Assembly (NCBI GenBank): GCA_938017825.1 | Contig: CALIJE010000042.1 | Span: 56,938-120,937 of the forward strand | DNA: 64,000 nucleotides | Direction of reading: 5' to 3' | DNA from: an uncultured Flavobacteriaceae bacterium | Lineage (GTDB): Bacteria > Bacteroidota > Bacteroidia > Flavobacteriales > Flavobacteriaceae | Shown: positions 10,474 through 20,246 of the stretch, in pieces | Numbering within the stretch: position 1 is the first letter of the stretch | Layout: every line of letters starts with the position of its first letter | Notes under the pieces: generated by a model | Told to the model about the DNA's origin: nothing | Databases searched by the model: none | What the model saw: the letters and a program-made list of their open reading frames with translations, nothing else | Program-made: the position numbers and the translations under genes

Positions 10474-10513
10474 CGAAAAACGGTTTGGGAAAATCCCAAA
10501 CCGTTTCTTTTTG
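10474..10513 (+). terminator. Rho-independent terminator
   Basis: AACGGTTTGGGAAAATCCCAAACCGTTTCTTTTT. Confidence 0.85.
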
Positions 10514-10528
10514 TCTTTGTGAAATTAC

Positions 10529-12010
10529 TTATTTGAAGCTAATATTCATGGGCTTGTCCAAGATCGCCTTGTTCTTCATAGGGGACATCATCTTTGAATC
10601 TTCAAATACCTCGATTGGCATTTGAGCGCTGAAGTCGAACTTACCAGTGTCATTCGCGATTTCAGCCAAGGCCCTACCCAATAAGCGTTCATTTTGATCG
10701 CCTAACACGCCAAGATTTTCAAGTGCTTCGGGCAATTCAATAGTAGGTGCCAACCCTTCGGTATAGTCGAAAAAGCCATCTGCATTTTCGTTACGTCCTA
10801 CAAGCGGTTGTATGGCCCATGAGTTATCAGGATTAATGCTTGACTCTCGTTCAGGATTGTAGATATACGGTCCAAAATTACTTTCCCGATCATCTACCAT
10901 AGTAATTGAGAATTCGTTTTTGCCTCGTGTTGTTTCTCCAATATGAACAACTTCCATATACGGGGCCAAACCGTTCATGACTAGCTCACTGGCCGAAGCA
11001 GAGCTATTAGTTGCCAATACATATACCTTACTAAGATTAAGCGTATTTACCGGTGTGCCGTCATTGGTAGTATCTGCAAAATAGTCCTCTAATTGTTCGG
11101 AGCTCAATTGTGCCTGAATCTTTGCATTCCATCTTTGTCTGATATATAGGTTCGAGGTATTGGTCCCATAGATCATGCTCGCGAGCAATCTGGAAGAATT
11201 TACAGAGCCACCGCCGTTATATCTAAGGTCTAGGACCAAATCGGTCACCCCACCGTCAACAAAACGACCAAATGCAGCATTAAGGTCTTCATCATATTCG
11301 TTCGTGAAGCCATTATACATCAAATAGCCAATTGTTTTTCCTTGAATTTCAAAGATTTTATCGAGGAAAACAGGATTTTCTGCAAAATTTGCCTGCTTTG
11401 TTAGTTCAACCTCTTTTCCATTGGGTGAAATAGTATTGTTCGAGAGTGTAGCCATGTTCAATGTGTAAGTATCCGCATCACCGAACAATAAGTCAATGTA
11501 ATTACTAATTGTCAAGGTTTCGCCATTTACACCTGTAAAGATTTCGCCACGCGAAATATCTTTGGTTGAGGCATCTGAATTAGGCAATATATAGCGTACG
11601 TAGCCATATAGATCATCACTACCCGAAAAACGACCAAGGCCGAATTCCATACCATTGTTCTTGGATATTCCGGACAATTGTTGAGTCAATTGAGTATAAT
11701 CGCTATTATAAAAGCTAAAACGATCCTCGGAAAAGCTTAATTTTTCATCGAAAAATTTGCCTGGATCCGTTTCAGATTCCAAAAAGGTAGTGTATTCTTC
11801 GTTTGTCGAAAACCTGGTATCGGATAGATTAGGTACATTGGATTGCCAAAAATACCAGAAGTTCATGGCTTTCCACATAAAGTCCTGAACAACCACATCG
11901 ACTTCGGACTCAGGTTCTGGTTGATTTCCCGGATCTAAACCATCATCGTTTTTTTTACAACTCACAAATAATATCCCCATGACGAGGAAACATGCAATGT
12001 ACTTTTTCAT
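10529..12010 (-). CDS. S41 family peptidase, lipoprotein
   Basis: MKKYIACFLVMGILFVSCKK; VTDLVLDLRYNGGGSVNSSRLLASM and NSSASASELVMNGL; start at 12010 preferred over 12061. Confidence 0.9.
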   Translation of the reverse strand: MKKYIACFLVMGILFVSCKKNDDGLDPGNQPEPESEVDVVVQDFMWKAMNFWYFWQSNVPNLSDTRFSTNEEYTTFLESETDPGKFFDEKLSFSEDRFSFYNSDYTQLTQQLSGISKNNGMEFGLGRFSGSDDLYGYVRYILPNSDASTKDISRGEIFTGVNGETLTISNYIDLLFGDADTYTLNMATLSNNTISPNGKEVELTKQANFAENPVFLDKIFEIQGKTIGYLMYNGFTNEYDEDLNAAFGRFVDGGVTDLVLDLRYNGGGSVNSSRLLASMIYGTNTSNLYIRQRWNAKIQAQLSSEQLEDYFADTTNDGTPVNTLNLSKVYVLATNSSASASELVMNGLAPYMEVVHIGETTRGKNEFSITMVDDRESNFGPYIYNPERESSINPDNSWAIQPLVGRNENADGFFDYTEGLAPTIELPEALENLGVLGDQNERLLGRALAEIANDTGKFDFSAQMPIEVFEDSKMMSPMKNKAILDKPMNISFK

Positions 12011-12299
12011 CTTTTTTTTGATTTTAAGATTTTGATTAACCCAAATAAAGCGTAAAATCACATTTTACTAGGGTTTTTCACTCATTTTCATAACAACCCC
12101 ATCTGCAAAAACCCTACCATAGTATTCTAACGAACTTAAACGAATTTGTAAATTCAAAAAACAAATCTAGGCTTTAGTGCAAACAGACCCCTAAAATATG
12201 GAGATTGTAAAGAATAAAAAATTAATTGTAACAAAATTCGTTATACGTCGTCTTCCCTATATAAACGGCTAACAAACGTTTAGACAACACCCAACCATA

Positions 12300-12809
12300 A
12301 TGCAACAGTCAGAGTTTTTAAACATAGTAATGCCATTTAAGGACAAACTATACCGTTTGGCGAAACGTTTGCTTACATCGAGAGAGGAAGCGGAGGATGC
12401 CACACAGGAAATTTTGATGAAATTATGGGCAAAGAACCAGGCAATGGATTCGTATAAAAATGTAGAGGCTTTTGCCATGACCATGACGAAGAATTTTTGT
12501 TTAGATCGTTTGAAATCTAAACAGGCCAGTAATCTAAAGCTAGTTCATAGCAACTATGATGATGGAAGTACATCGCTTCACAAGCAAATAGAAATCAAGG
12601 ATAGCCTGAGTTGGGTGGAGCGAATTTTGGAAGAATTGCCAGAACAACAGAAATTGGTTGTACAGCTGAGGGACGTTGAGCAGTATGATTTTGAAGAGAT
12701 TGCCCAAATGCTTGATATGGAAGTTGGCACGGTACGTGTAACGCTATCGAGGGCACGTAAAACAATAAGAGAAAAGTTAGTTCAAAAACATAATTATGGA
12801 ATCGCATAA
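12300..12809 (+). CDS. RNA polymerase ECF-type sigma factor
   Basis: AEDATQEILMKLWAK (region 2) and YDFEEIAQMLDMEVGTVRVTLSRARKTIREKL (region 4). Confidence 0.93.
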   Translation: MQQSEFLNIVMPFKDKLYRLAKRLLTSREEAEDATQEILMKLWAKNQAMDSYKNVEAFAMTMTKNFCLDRLKSKQASNLKLVHSNYDDGSTSLHKQIEIKDSLSWVERILEELPEQQKLVVQLRDVEQYDFEEIAQMLDMEVGTVRVTLSRARKTIREKLVQKHNYGIA

Positions 12810-13227
12810 GATCGAAAAATTATTGGAAAAGTATTTTGAGGCGAACACGACTGTCGCCGAGGAAGAAACATTACGCATGTACTTTAACGAAGAAAGTGTT
12901 TCTACACATCTAGTGCAGTATGCTCCCATGTTTCAATATATGACCCATGCCAAAGAAGAACGCTTTACCAAGCAGGTACCCATAAAAACAGGAAAGAGAA
13001 AACTAGTATTTCGATGGGTTTCCGCAGCAGCGGCCATAGCTCTCTTAGCTGGCGTTTATTTTACCCGAACCTCCGAGGATTCCTTGGAAGATAGTTACAC
13101 TCAAGAGGAAATAGCAGCGGCCGAAGAAGCCTTATCATTATTGGCTATGAACTTCAATAAGGGTACAGATCAATTAGAACACTTGGAAGAGTTCGATAAA
13201 AACACGACTAAATTTTTAAACAAATAA
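12796..13227 (+). CDS. Putative anti-sigma factor / single-pass membrane protein
   Basis: Overlaps the sigma gene by 14 bp; single TM (WVSAAAAIALLAGVYF). Confidence 0.65.
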   Translation: MESHKIEKLLEKYFEANTTVAEEETLRMYFNEESVSTHLVQYAPMFQYMTHAKEERFTKQVPIKTGKRKLVFRWVSAAAAIALLAGVYFTRTSEDSLEDSYTQEEIAAAEEALSLLAMNFNKGTDQLEHLEEFDKNTTKFLNK

Positions 13228-13259
13228 GGAAATCCCTCTAACACAAATAATTTAAAATC

Positions 13260-13835
13260 ATGAAACAGATAATAATTCTATTAGCATTTTTAACCCTGGC
13301 TCCACTTGTTAGTTCTGCACAGGATATTTTTGACAAATACGAAGACAATGATGAAGTGACCTTTGTTGCCATGCAGCCTAAGATGTTTCAAATGTTGGCT
13401 AAAATGAGCATCAGCGTCGATGATCCTGAAGCGAAAGACTTCTTTGACTTGGTGAATTCAATTACTAGCTTTAAGGTAATTACCACTGAAAATGCCGGTA
13501 TCACCAAAGATGTCAATAGCTGGGTTACCAATCGATTGAAAAGTTCTACTTACGAAGAATTAATGCGTGTTCGAGACGAAGGCTCAAATGTAAAGTTCTA
13601 TGTGAAGGAAGGAAAAGATGATGACCATGTGAAAGAACTTTTAATGTTCGTTACCGGACTTTCAAGTGTAAAAGAGGTCGGTGAAATCAATGTCAACGGC
13701 AAAAAAATCGAAACGGTTTTACTTTCATTGACAGGTGATATCGACCTTACTCAAATCGGGAAGCTTACAGAGAAAATGAATCTTCCTGGTGGTGAACAAT
13801 TAGAAAAGGCCGGAGAAAAAGGTGGCAAAAACTAA
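13260..13835 (+). CDS. DUF4252 domain-containing secreted protein
   Basis: Signal peptide; paralogous to 13967..14509 (EELMRVRDEGSNVKFYVKEGKDDDHVKELLMFV). Confidence 0.85.
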   Translation: MKQIIILLAFLTLAPLVSSAQDIFDKYEDNDEVTFVAMQPKMFQMLAKMSISVDDPEAKDFFDLVNSITSFKVITTENAGITKDVNSWVTNRLKSSTYEELMRVRDEGSNVKFYVKEGKDDDHVKELLMFVTGLSSVKEVGEINVNGKKIETVLLSLTGDIDLTQIGKLTEKMNLPGGEQLEKAGEKGGKN

Positions 13836-13846
13836 AAATCAAAAGA

Positions 13847-13893
13847 GGTCGGTAGCAGCGCTGTCAGAGCTTTGCGCTACCGACCTTACTTTA
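13847..13893 (+). terminator. Strong intergenic hairpin (terminator/attenuator)
   Basis: AGGTCGGTAGC...GCTACCGACCT stem followed by a T-rich stretch, between two DUF4252 genes. Confidence 0.6.
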
Positions 13894-13966
13894 TATTTTC
13901 ATCAATCAAATTATTAATCACGAATTTGACCTAATCAAAATTTCAAATTCATTTAAAACGACACTC

Positions 13967-14509
13967 ATGAAAAAATTAATCGTTGTAATCGTATTGGCAA
14001 TTTTTCCAGTATTGGGTTTTTCCCAATCAATTTTTGACAAATTTGAGGAAATGGACCATGTGGCGGCCATTACCATCAATAAAGGGCTTATTAATCTGGT
14101 AGGCTCCGTGAATATTGAAGGGGATGATGATGCCAAAGAGTTTTTGGAATTGGCCAAAGGAATTAACGGAATTAAGGTCTTTGTTACCGAGAACAAAAAG
14201 GTATCTGCCGATATGACGGCCACAGTGAAAAAGTACTTAAAGTCTTCTTCGTTAGAAGAACTTATGCGGGTAAAGGACAAAGATGTAAACGTAAAGTTTT
14301 ATGTGCAAGAAGGTAAAGATGATAACCATGTGAGCGAATTGTTGATGTTCGTATCCGGGTTTGAGAACACCGATCTAGACATCAACGGCCACAAACTGGA
14401 AACTGTTCTGGTCACCTTGACCGGGGATATCGATTTGCGAAAAATCGGCTCTTTGACCGAAAAAATGAATTTGCCAAAAGATTTAAAAAAGGCACAAACC
14501 GAAAAATAA
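13967..14509 (+). CDS. DUF4252 domain-containing secreted protein (paralog)
   Basis: Signal peptide; EELMRVKDKDVNVKFYVQEGKDDNHVSELLMFVSG. Confidence 0.85.
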   Translation: MKKLIVVIVLAIFPVLGFSQSIFDKFEEMDHVAAITINKGLINLVGSVNIEGDDDAKEFLELAKGINGIKVFVTENKKVSADMTATVKKYLKSSSLEELMRVKDKDVNVKFYVQEGKDDNHVSELLMFVSGFENTDLDINGHKLETVLVTLTGDIDLRKIGSLTEKMNLPKDLKKAQTEK

Positions 14510-14566
14510 AGATTTCTGCACAGCAGAACCTTAAACAATACAATCACATATTTTAAATAAGGCATT

Positions 14567-15106
14567 ATGAAAACAAGACTTACCATCATCGGGTTGTTTA
14601 TGACCATATTATTTATGGGGTGCTCTTCAACACAGAGTCTTCAGGAATACTATATAGACAGTTCGGAAAATCCTAATTTTCTTTCAGCCGATTTACCTGT
14701 GAGCTTGCTAAATTTGAAAAAGGCAGACTTAAGTGGTGCTGAAAAGGAGGCCCTAGAATCATTGAAAAAGATGAATCTGCTGGCCTTTAAGAAAGATGAT
14801 AGCAACGGTGCTGAATATACAGCGGAAAAGACCAAGGTGAAGGCGATCCTAAAGAATCCTGACTTTCATGAATTAATGAAAATGAACACTTCAATGGGGA
14901 AGGCGACTATCAAATATCTAGGTGAAGACGACGCCATAGATGAAGTGATTATTTACGGGGATAGCAAGGAAAAAGGCTTCGTATTGGTCCGGGTTTTGGG
15001 CGATGACATGAATCCTGCCCACTTGGCCCAACTGCTGAAAGCTATTGAGAAGTCGGATTATAAAGGAGAAGGACTTGAACAAATAGGAGAGTTTTTCAAA
15101 GGATAA
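14567..15106 (+). CDS. DUF4252-like lipoprotein
   Basis: Lipobox LFMGCSS; diverged third member of the cluster (FHELMKMNTSMGKATIKYLGEDDAIDEVIIYG). Confidence 0.75.
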   Translation: MKTRLTIIGLFMTILFMGCSSTQSLQEYYIDSSENPNFLSADLPVSLLNLKKADLSGAEKEALESLKKMNLLAFKKDDSNGAEYTAEKTKVKAILKNPDFHELMKMNTSMGKATIKYLGEDDAIDEVIIYGDSKEKGFVLVRVLGDDMNPAHLAQLLKAIEKSDYKGEGLEQIGEFFKG

Positions 15107-15124
15107 GCACAGCTTCGTTCAACT

Positions 15125-15165
15125 AACAAAAACCGTTCTGGGAAATTTCCGGAGCGGTTTTTTTG
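15125..15165 (+). terminator. Rho-independent terminator
   Basis: AAAACCGTTCTGGGAAATTTCCGGAGCGGTTTTTTTG. Confidence 0.8.
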
Positions 15166-15271
15166 TGATTGTAAGATGGTGAATTGTTAAATTTTGATTT
15201 GATTGTGACCTTCTGCTTATATTGGTGTCCTATTATTTAGAATACTAACCTTAAAAACATTTCTAAGAATT

Positions 15272-16087
15272 ATGGAAAACACACAAGTATGGATTGACAA
15301 AGGAATCAATTTTGCCTCGGAATATGGTCCGAAAATTATTGGAGCGATTCTCATTTACATTATTGGTTCATGGGTCATAAAGAAACTCGTCGGGGTTTTG
15401 AGAAAAGTCATGATGAAAAAAGAGTATGACGAATCTCTTCAAAAATTCCTACTAAACCTTGTTGGGTGGGCCTTAAAGATTTTCTTGATCATCATGGTCA
15501 TTTCAAAACTTGGGGTCGAGACTACCAGTTTTGCGGCTATCATTGCCGCGGCAGGTTTGGCAATCGGTTTGGCACTTCAAGGATCTTTGGCCAATTTTGC
15601 CGGAGGGGTATTATTAATCATATTCAAACCCTTTAAAATAGGAGACCTTATCGAAGCACAGGGCGTTACCGGAGTGGTAAAAGAGATTGAAATTTTTACG
15701 ACCAAATTGACGACCCCAGATAACAAGCTCGCTATTATACCGAATGGTGCAATGGGCAACGGTAATATTGTCAATTATACGGCTGAAGGTAAGATAAGGG
15801 TCGATACCATGGTAGGTATCGGTTATGATGAAGACATCAAACAAGCCAAAGACGTCTTATTGGAAGTACTTACTTCTAACCCAAAGGTATTGCAAGATCC
15901 GGCTCCATCTGTTAATGTGGCCAACCTTGGTGATAGTTCTGTCGACTTGGCGGTAAGACCTTTTTGCAAACCAGAAGACTATTGGGATGTTTTTTTTGCA
16001 ACCGTTGAAGGTAGTAAACTAGCACTCGATAAAGCAGGTATTGAGATTCCGTATCCACACGGTGTTGAAATTCAAAAAGAAGGGTAA
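15272..16087 (+). CDS. MscS family small-conductance mechanosensitive channel
   Basis: AAIIAAAGLAIGLALQGSLANFAGGVLLIIFKPFKIGD. Confidence 0.95.
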   Translation: MENTQVWIDKGINFASEYGPKIIGAILIYIIGSWVIKKLVGVLRKVMMKKEYDESLQKFLLNLVGWALKIFLIIMVISKLGVETTSFAAIIAAAGLAIGLALQGSLANFAGGVLLIIFKPFKIGDLIEAQGVTGVVKEIEIFTTKLTTPDNKLAIIPNGAMGNGNIVNYTAEGKIRVDTMVGIGYDEDIKQAKDVLLEVLTSNPKVLQDPAPSVNVANLGDSSVDLAVRPFCKPEDYWDVFFATVEGSKLALDKAGIEIPYPHGVEIQKEG

Positions 16088-16105
16088 ACCCGCTCTTTAA
16101 GAGAT

Positions 16106-16137
16106 AACAAAAAGGCCGCTTTTAGCGGTCTTTTTTC
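16106..16137. terminator. Hairpin terminator between convergent genes
   Basis: AAAAAGGCCGCTTTTAGCGGTCTTTTTTC. Confidence 0.75.
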
Positions 16138-16304
16138 TTTTTAAAAAGAATAATAAGTACGGAAATCGCCAAAAGCACATACGCAGAATACTGAATAGTT
16201 CTGCCGGTAATAAAGGTACCAAACTGCCAATGCAAAATTCTGACTAACATCCCAACGAAATAGAACGCCATGGCACACACGGCGAATACCTGCCAAAGTT
16301 TCAT
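16122..16304 (-). CDS. Small two-TM membrane protein
   Basis: 60 aa, two hydrophobic segments, immediately upstream of purB in the map. Confidence 0.55.
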   Translation of the reverse strand: MKLWQVFAVCAMAFYFVGMLVRILHWQFGTFITGRTIQYSAYVLLAISVLIILFKKKKDR

Positions 16305-16306
16305 TC

Positions 16307-17650
16307 TTAAATTCCTAAATAGTTGCTTGGGGTAATCGCCTTTAGTTCGGTTTTGATTTGTTCGGAAACCGCTAGTGTATCGATAAATTGCGCAATTGAT
16401 TCTTGATTGATCTTTGCATTTGTACGGGTCAACCCCTTCAAGGCCTCATACGGATTTGGGTACCCTTCCCTTCTCAAAATGGTTTGAATGGCCTCTGCGA
16501 CTACGGCCCAATTGTTCTCTAAATCCTGATCGAATTTTTCTTTGTTCAATAGCAATTTGTTCAAACCTTTTAGGGTCGATTGGAAAGCGATCATTGTATG
16601 GGAAAAAGGTACCCCAACATTTCTGAGCACCGTACTATCGGTCAAATCGCGCTGTAATCGAGAAACAGGTAACTTGGCCGATAAATGTTCAAACAAGGCG
16701 TTGGCTATGCCCAAATTCCCTTCGGAGTTTTCAAAATCAATAGGATTTACTTTATGCGGCATTGCCGAGGAACCTACTTCGCCCTTTTTGATCTTTTGCT
16801 TAAAATAGTCCATCGAAACATAGGTCCAGAAGTCCCTATCCATATCCAATATTATCGTATTGATTCTTTTAAGGCCATCAAATAAGGCAGCCATATGATC
16901 GTAATGCTCAATTTGTGTAGTAGGGAAGGAATGGTGCAATCCCAATTTTTCCTGCACGAATCGTTGCCCGAATTTTTTCCAATCTATTGACGGATATGCT
17001 ACCTTGTGTGCATTGTAATTTCCAGTAGCTCCACCAAATTTCGCCGCGCTGGGTATATCGTTCAATAAATTAAACTGTTCTTTTAGTCGTTCTACGAAAA
17101 CATCGATTTCCTTGCCCAAGCGGGTAGGGGAAGCAGGCTGGCCATGGGTTCTCGCCAGCATTGGAATTGATGCCCATTCTGAAGCCAATTCCTTTATTTT
17201 TTCAAAAAGCTCAAAATACTTTGGTACATATACCTCGTTCATGGCCTCTTTTATCGAAAGCGGAATGGCCGTATTATTAATGTCTTGCGAAGTGAGTCCA
17301 AAGTGAATAAATTCTTTATACTCTTGCAGCCCTAGTTTGTCGAATTTTTCTTTGATAAAATATTCTACCGCCTTGACATCATGATTGGTTACCTGTTCTA
17401 TTTCTTTGATAGACAAGGCATCTTCAGAATCAAAATTTTGATAAATTTCTTGCAAAGCCGCAATTTTAGAATGATCAAAACTCTCTAATTGTGGCAAGGG
17501 TATTTCGCATAAAGCAATAAAATACTCAATTTCAACTTGAACGCGATATTTGATCAGCGCTTCCTCAGAAAAATAGGGGGCAAGATTCTCGGTTTTACCT
17601 CTATAGCGCCCGTCAATAGGGGAGATTGCATTCAATGGATGTAACGACAT
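16307..17650 (-). CDS. purB: Adenylosuccinate lyase
   Basis: 447 aa; GSSAMPHKVNPIDFENSEGN signature. Confidence 0.97.
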   Translation of the reverse strand: MSLHPLNAISPIDGRYRGKTENLAPYFSEEALIKYRVQVEIEYFIALCEIPLPQLESFDHSKIAALQEIYQNFDSEDALSIKEIEQVTNHDVKAVEYFIKEKFDKLGLQEYKEFIHFGLTSQDINNTAIPLSIKEAMNEVYVPKYFELFEKIKELASEWASIPMLARTHGQPASPTRLGKEIDVFVERLKEQFNLLNDIPSAAKFGGATGNYNAHKVAYPSIDWKKFGQRFVQEKLGLHHSFPTTQIEHYDHMAALFDGLKRINTIILDMDRDFWTYVSMDYFKQKIKKGEVGSSAMPHKVNPIDFENSEGNLGIANALFEHLSAKLPVSRLQRDLTDSTVLRNVGVPFSHTMIAFQSTLKGLNKLLLNKEKFDQDLENNWAVVAEAIQTILRREGYPNPYEALKGLTRTNAKINQESIAQFIDTLAVSEQIKTELKAITPSNYLGI

Positions 17651-17684
17651 TTTGTGTGGTTCTTCGTTGTTTTTTACAAAAGGG

Positions 17685-17714
17685 CAAAGATACCCAATAG
17701 TTTGGTAAGTTCAA
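17685..17714 (-). promoter_or_regulatory. Bacteroidota-type sigma promoter for purB
   Basis: Reverse strand TTG-N19-TATCTTTG (consensus TTG-N~19-TAnnTTTG). Confidence 0.6.
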
Positions 17715-17765
17715 GTTTTGAATAGACTCAAAAGATGGCCTTTGCTATGGAAACATGAACTTACA

Positions 17766-18326
17766 TCATTTAAGCTTTTTCAAAATCATTCGCCCCCTAG
17801 CCTTGTATGCTGCGCTACCCGTATCATAATTTTGCTCTATGATCATCCTTAACTCAGGATGTACCCAATCGAATGTCTTGCCCAATAAGAACAAACAGGT
17901 CATAGAATAGGCTTTGGCCGCAACTTTTTGATCACTTATCAGCCAATCGAAGCATGCAGTTGTAATACGCTCCAAATGCCTTTCGTTCACTACTTCTTGA
18001 ATATTGTTTTTGGTTTTCGAGTAGAAGGACAAAACAAGATATTCACAAATTTTAGCTATTGGCCGAACCGATGAATCTAAGTGAACTTTTCCAAGATTTT
18101 CAGTGAAATAGTCTAAATACGGGTTGATAAAGCTCAGCTCAAACTTGGTAGTGAATTCAAGTACCCAGCAGGCACGGCTCGAAATAGTCTTGTCAACATC
18201 GAAGGCGATATCGAGTAAAGGTTTAATCAATTCCGGGTTGTTTACGACCAAATTTGCCATTTCTTGTCTTTTTTCACGAGAATGGTTTACATAATCCAAT
18301 CGATGATATAGTTCTTTAATTTCCAC
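17766..18326 (-). CDS. HEAT-like alpha-helical hypothetical protein adjacent to purB
   Basis: 186 aa helical; no lyase motifs. Confidence 0.65.
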   Translation of the reverse strand: MEIKELYHRLDYVNHSREKRQEMANLVVNNPELIKPLLDIAFDVDKTISSRACWVLEFTTKFELSFINPYLDYFTENLGKVHLDSSVRPIAKICEYLVLSFYSKTKNNIQEVVNERHLERITTACFDWLISDQKVAAKAYSMTCLFLLGKTFDWVHPELRMIIEQNYDTGSAAYKARGRMILKKLK

Positions 18327-18363
18327 AAAAATCGTAAATTAGCTAGTCCTCCAATTCAACTTA

Positions 18364-18837
18364 ATGAAAGTAGTAAAAAAAATCCCCCTTATCCTGTTAG
18401 TGGTGTTGGTTGCCATGCAATTTTATCGTCCGGAACAGAACTTTGCCCAAGGCAATCACACCAAAGTGTTTTTGAAACAAACAAACCCGCCGGAGGATGT
18501 CAAAACCATTCTTCAAGAAAGTTGCTACGATTGTCACAGTGACAATACCGTTTATCCGTGGTATAATAATGTGGCTCCAATTTCGTATTGGATTGCCGAC
18601 CATGTGCAAGATGGAAAAAAACACCTGAATTTTTCGGATTGGGAGAATTATTCGCCTAAAAAAGCGGCCCATAAACTTGAGGAGACGGCAGAAATGGTCT
18701 CAGAAGGAGAAATGCCTCTCAAAGAGTATACTTGGACACATGAAACTGCGCGCCTCACTGCGGAACAAATAGAGGCCTTGGTAGAGTGGGCCGAACAATC
18801 TAAGTTACTCTACGAATTAGGTCCTCAACCAGAATAG
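18364..18837 (+). CDS. Haem-binding domain-containing protein
   Basis: ESCYDCHSDNTVYPWYNNVAPISYWIADHVQDGKKHLNFSDW, CxxCH motif. Confidence 0.85.
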   Translation: MKVVKKIPLILLVVLVAMQFYRPEQNFAQGNHTKVFLKQTNPPEDVKTILQESCYDCHSDNTVYPWYNNVAPISYWIADHVQDGKKHLNFSDWENYSPKKAAHKLEETAEMVSEGEMPLKEYTWTHETARLTAEQIEALVEWAEQSKLLYELGPQPE

Positions 18838-19495
18838 GAACCCCCTTGGCGGCAGTTTCAGTAATGATCGTTAGATGGTTGTGGTCTTCCTCTGAAATAT
18901 TTGGTTTGGGATCAATGAAGTAAATAGGGGTGCCCTCTTTTGAAAAGTTGACCAGGCCTGCTGCTGGATAGACCTGCATAGAGGTACCTATAATCATAAC
19001 CACATCTGCCATTTCTACCAAAGCCGCGGCTGTATCGAGTAGGGGTACCATCTCTCCGAACCATACAATATGAGGTCTAAGTTGATGCCCATCCGGGCAG
19101 TTGTCCCCTATATTCAAATCTATGTCCCAATCGAGAATGGTTCGTTCATTGCCAATGCTTCTGGCCTTAAGCAGTTCGCCATGCAAATGCAATACGTTCG
19201 AACTTCCGCCACGTTCATGAAGGTCATCTACATTTTGAGTGATTATATGAACCTCATAAACTTCTTCCAACTTGGCCAAAGAAATATGTGCTGCATTGGG
19301 CTCTACCGTCTTAAGTTGCCTTCTTCTTTGATTGTAAAAATTCATGACTAAGTCGGGGTTTTTGGCGAAGCCCTGAGGAGATGCAACTTCCATTACGTCA
19401 TGACCTTCCCATAATCCGTCAGCATCTCGAAAGGTATTGATTCCGCTTTCCGCACTGACTCCTGCTCCGGTTAAAACAACGATTTTTTTCTTCAT
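18800..19495 (-). CDS. NAD-dependent protein deacylase (sirtuin)
   Basis: VLTGAGVSAESGINTFRDADGLW, ITQNVDDLHERGGS, HIVWFGEMVP. Confidence 0.94.
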   Translation of the reverse strand: MKKKIVVLTGAGVSAESGINTFRDADGLWEGHDVMEVASPQGFAKNPDLVMNFYNQRRRQLKTVEPNAAHISLAKLEEVYEVHIITQNVDDLHERGGSSNVLHLHGELLKARSIGNERTILDWDIDLNIGDNCPDGHQLRPHIVWFGEMVPLLDTAAALVEMADVVMIIGTSMQVYPAAGLVNFSKEGTPIYFIDPKPNISEEDHNHLTIITETAAKGVPILVEDLIRRVT

Positions 19496-19541
19496 ACGTA
19501 TTGTTATTCCATCTAATTTAGACTTTTCTTACTTTAGTTTT

Positions 19542-20198
19542 ATGAACGATCAGAAGCTTTTGACGTATTTGGAGGGTTTTTTGACGCCAGAACGCAAAGC
19601 CAGATTCTTGGAAGTCTTAGAACAACGTACCAAGCTTATTACAGTGGCTATAGAGGATGTGTATCAAATGCACAATGCCAGCGCTGTAATTCGAAGTTGT
19701 GAGGTTTTTGGCATACAGGAAGCTCATGTCATTCAGAGCAAGTATGGAGAACGTTTAGATTCTAAAATTGCAATGGGTGCTGAAAAGTGGGTAGACGTAA
19801 AGCGCTACGATTCCACATTGGATTGCATTACCCATTTAAGGGCATCGGGATACAAGATTGTCGCAACAAGTCCGCATAAGGAAGACTGTGATCTTAAAGA
19901 CTTTGAACTTGAGGGTAAAACGGCACTTTTCTTTGGAACTGAACGTGATGGATTATCAAAGGAAGTTTTTGAACAAGCGGATGCGTATTTGAAGATTCCT
20001 ATGAATGGCTTTACCGAGAGTTTAAATATTTCGGTCTCAGCTGCGATTATCCTACAAACATTGACTGCACAGTTGCGCAATAGCAAGTTGCCATGGCGGC
20101 TGAGTCCTGAAGAAAAGCTCGATAAGCAGATAGATTGGGCAAAAAAGACCATTCAGAGTATAGATGATGTACTGGCAAGATATTATGGTCATAAATGA
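19542..20198 (+). CDS. TrmH-family RNA 2'-O-methyltransferase
   Basis: SPOUT motifs ALFFGTERDGLSKEVFEQADAYLKIPMNGFTESLNISVSAAI; start MNDQKLL preferred over 19437. Confidence 0.92.
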   Translation: MNDQKLLTYLEGFLTPERKARFLEVLEQRTKLITVAIEDVYQMHNASAVIRSCEVFGIQEAHVIQSKYGERLDSKIAMGAEKWVDVKRYDSTLDCITHLRASGYKIVATSPHKEDCDLKDFELEGKTALFFGTERDGLSKEVFEQADAYLKIPMNGFTESLNISVSAAIILQTLTAQLRNSKLPWRLSPEEKLDKQIDWAKKTIQSIDDVLARYYGHK

Positions 20199-20246
20199 TT
20201 TTGAAGAATATAGGCTATATCAAATGATAATTCTAGATTACTAAAT

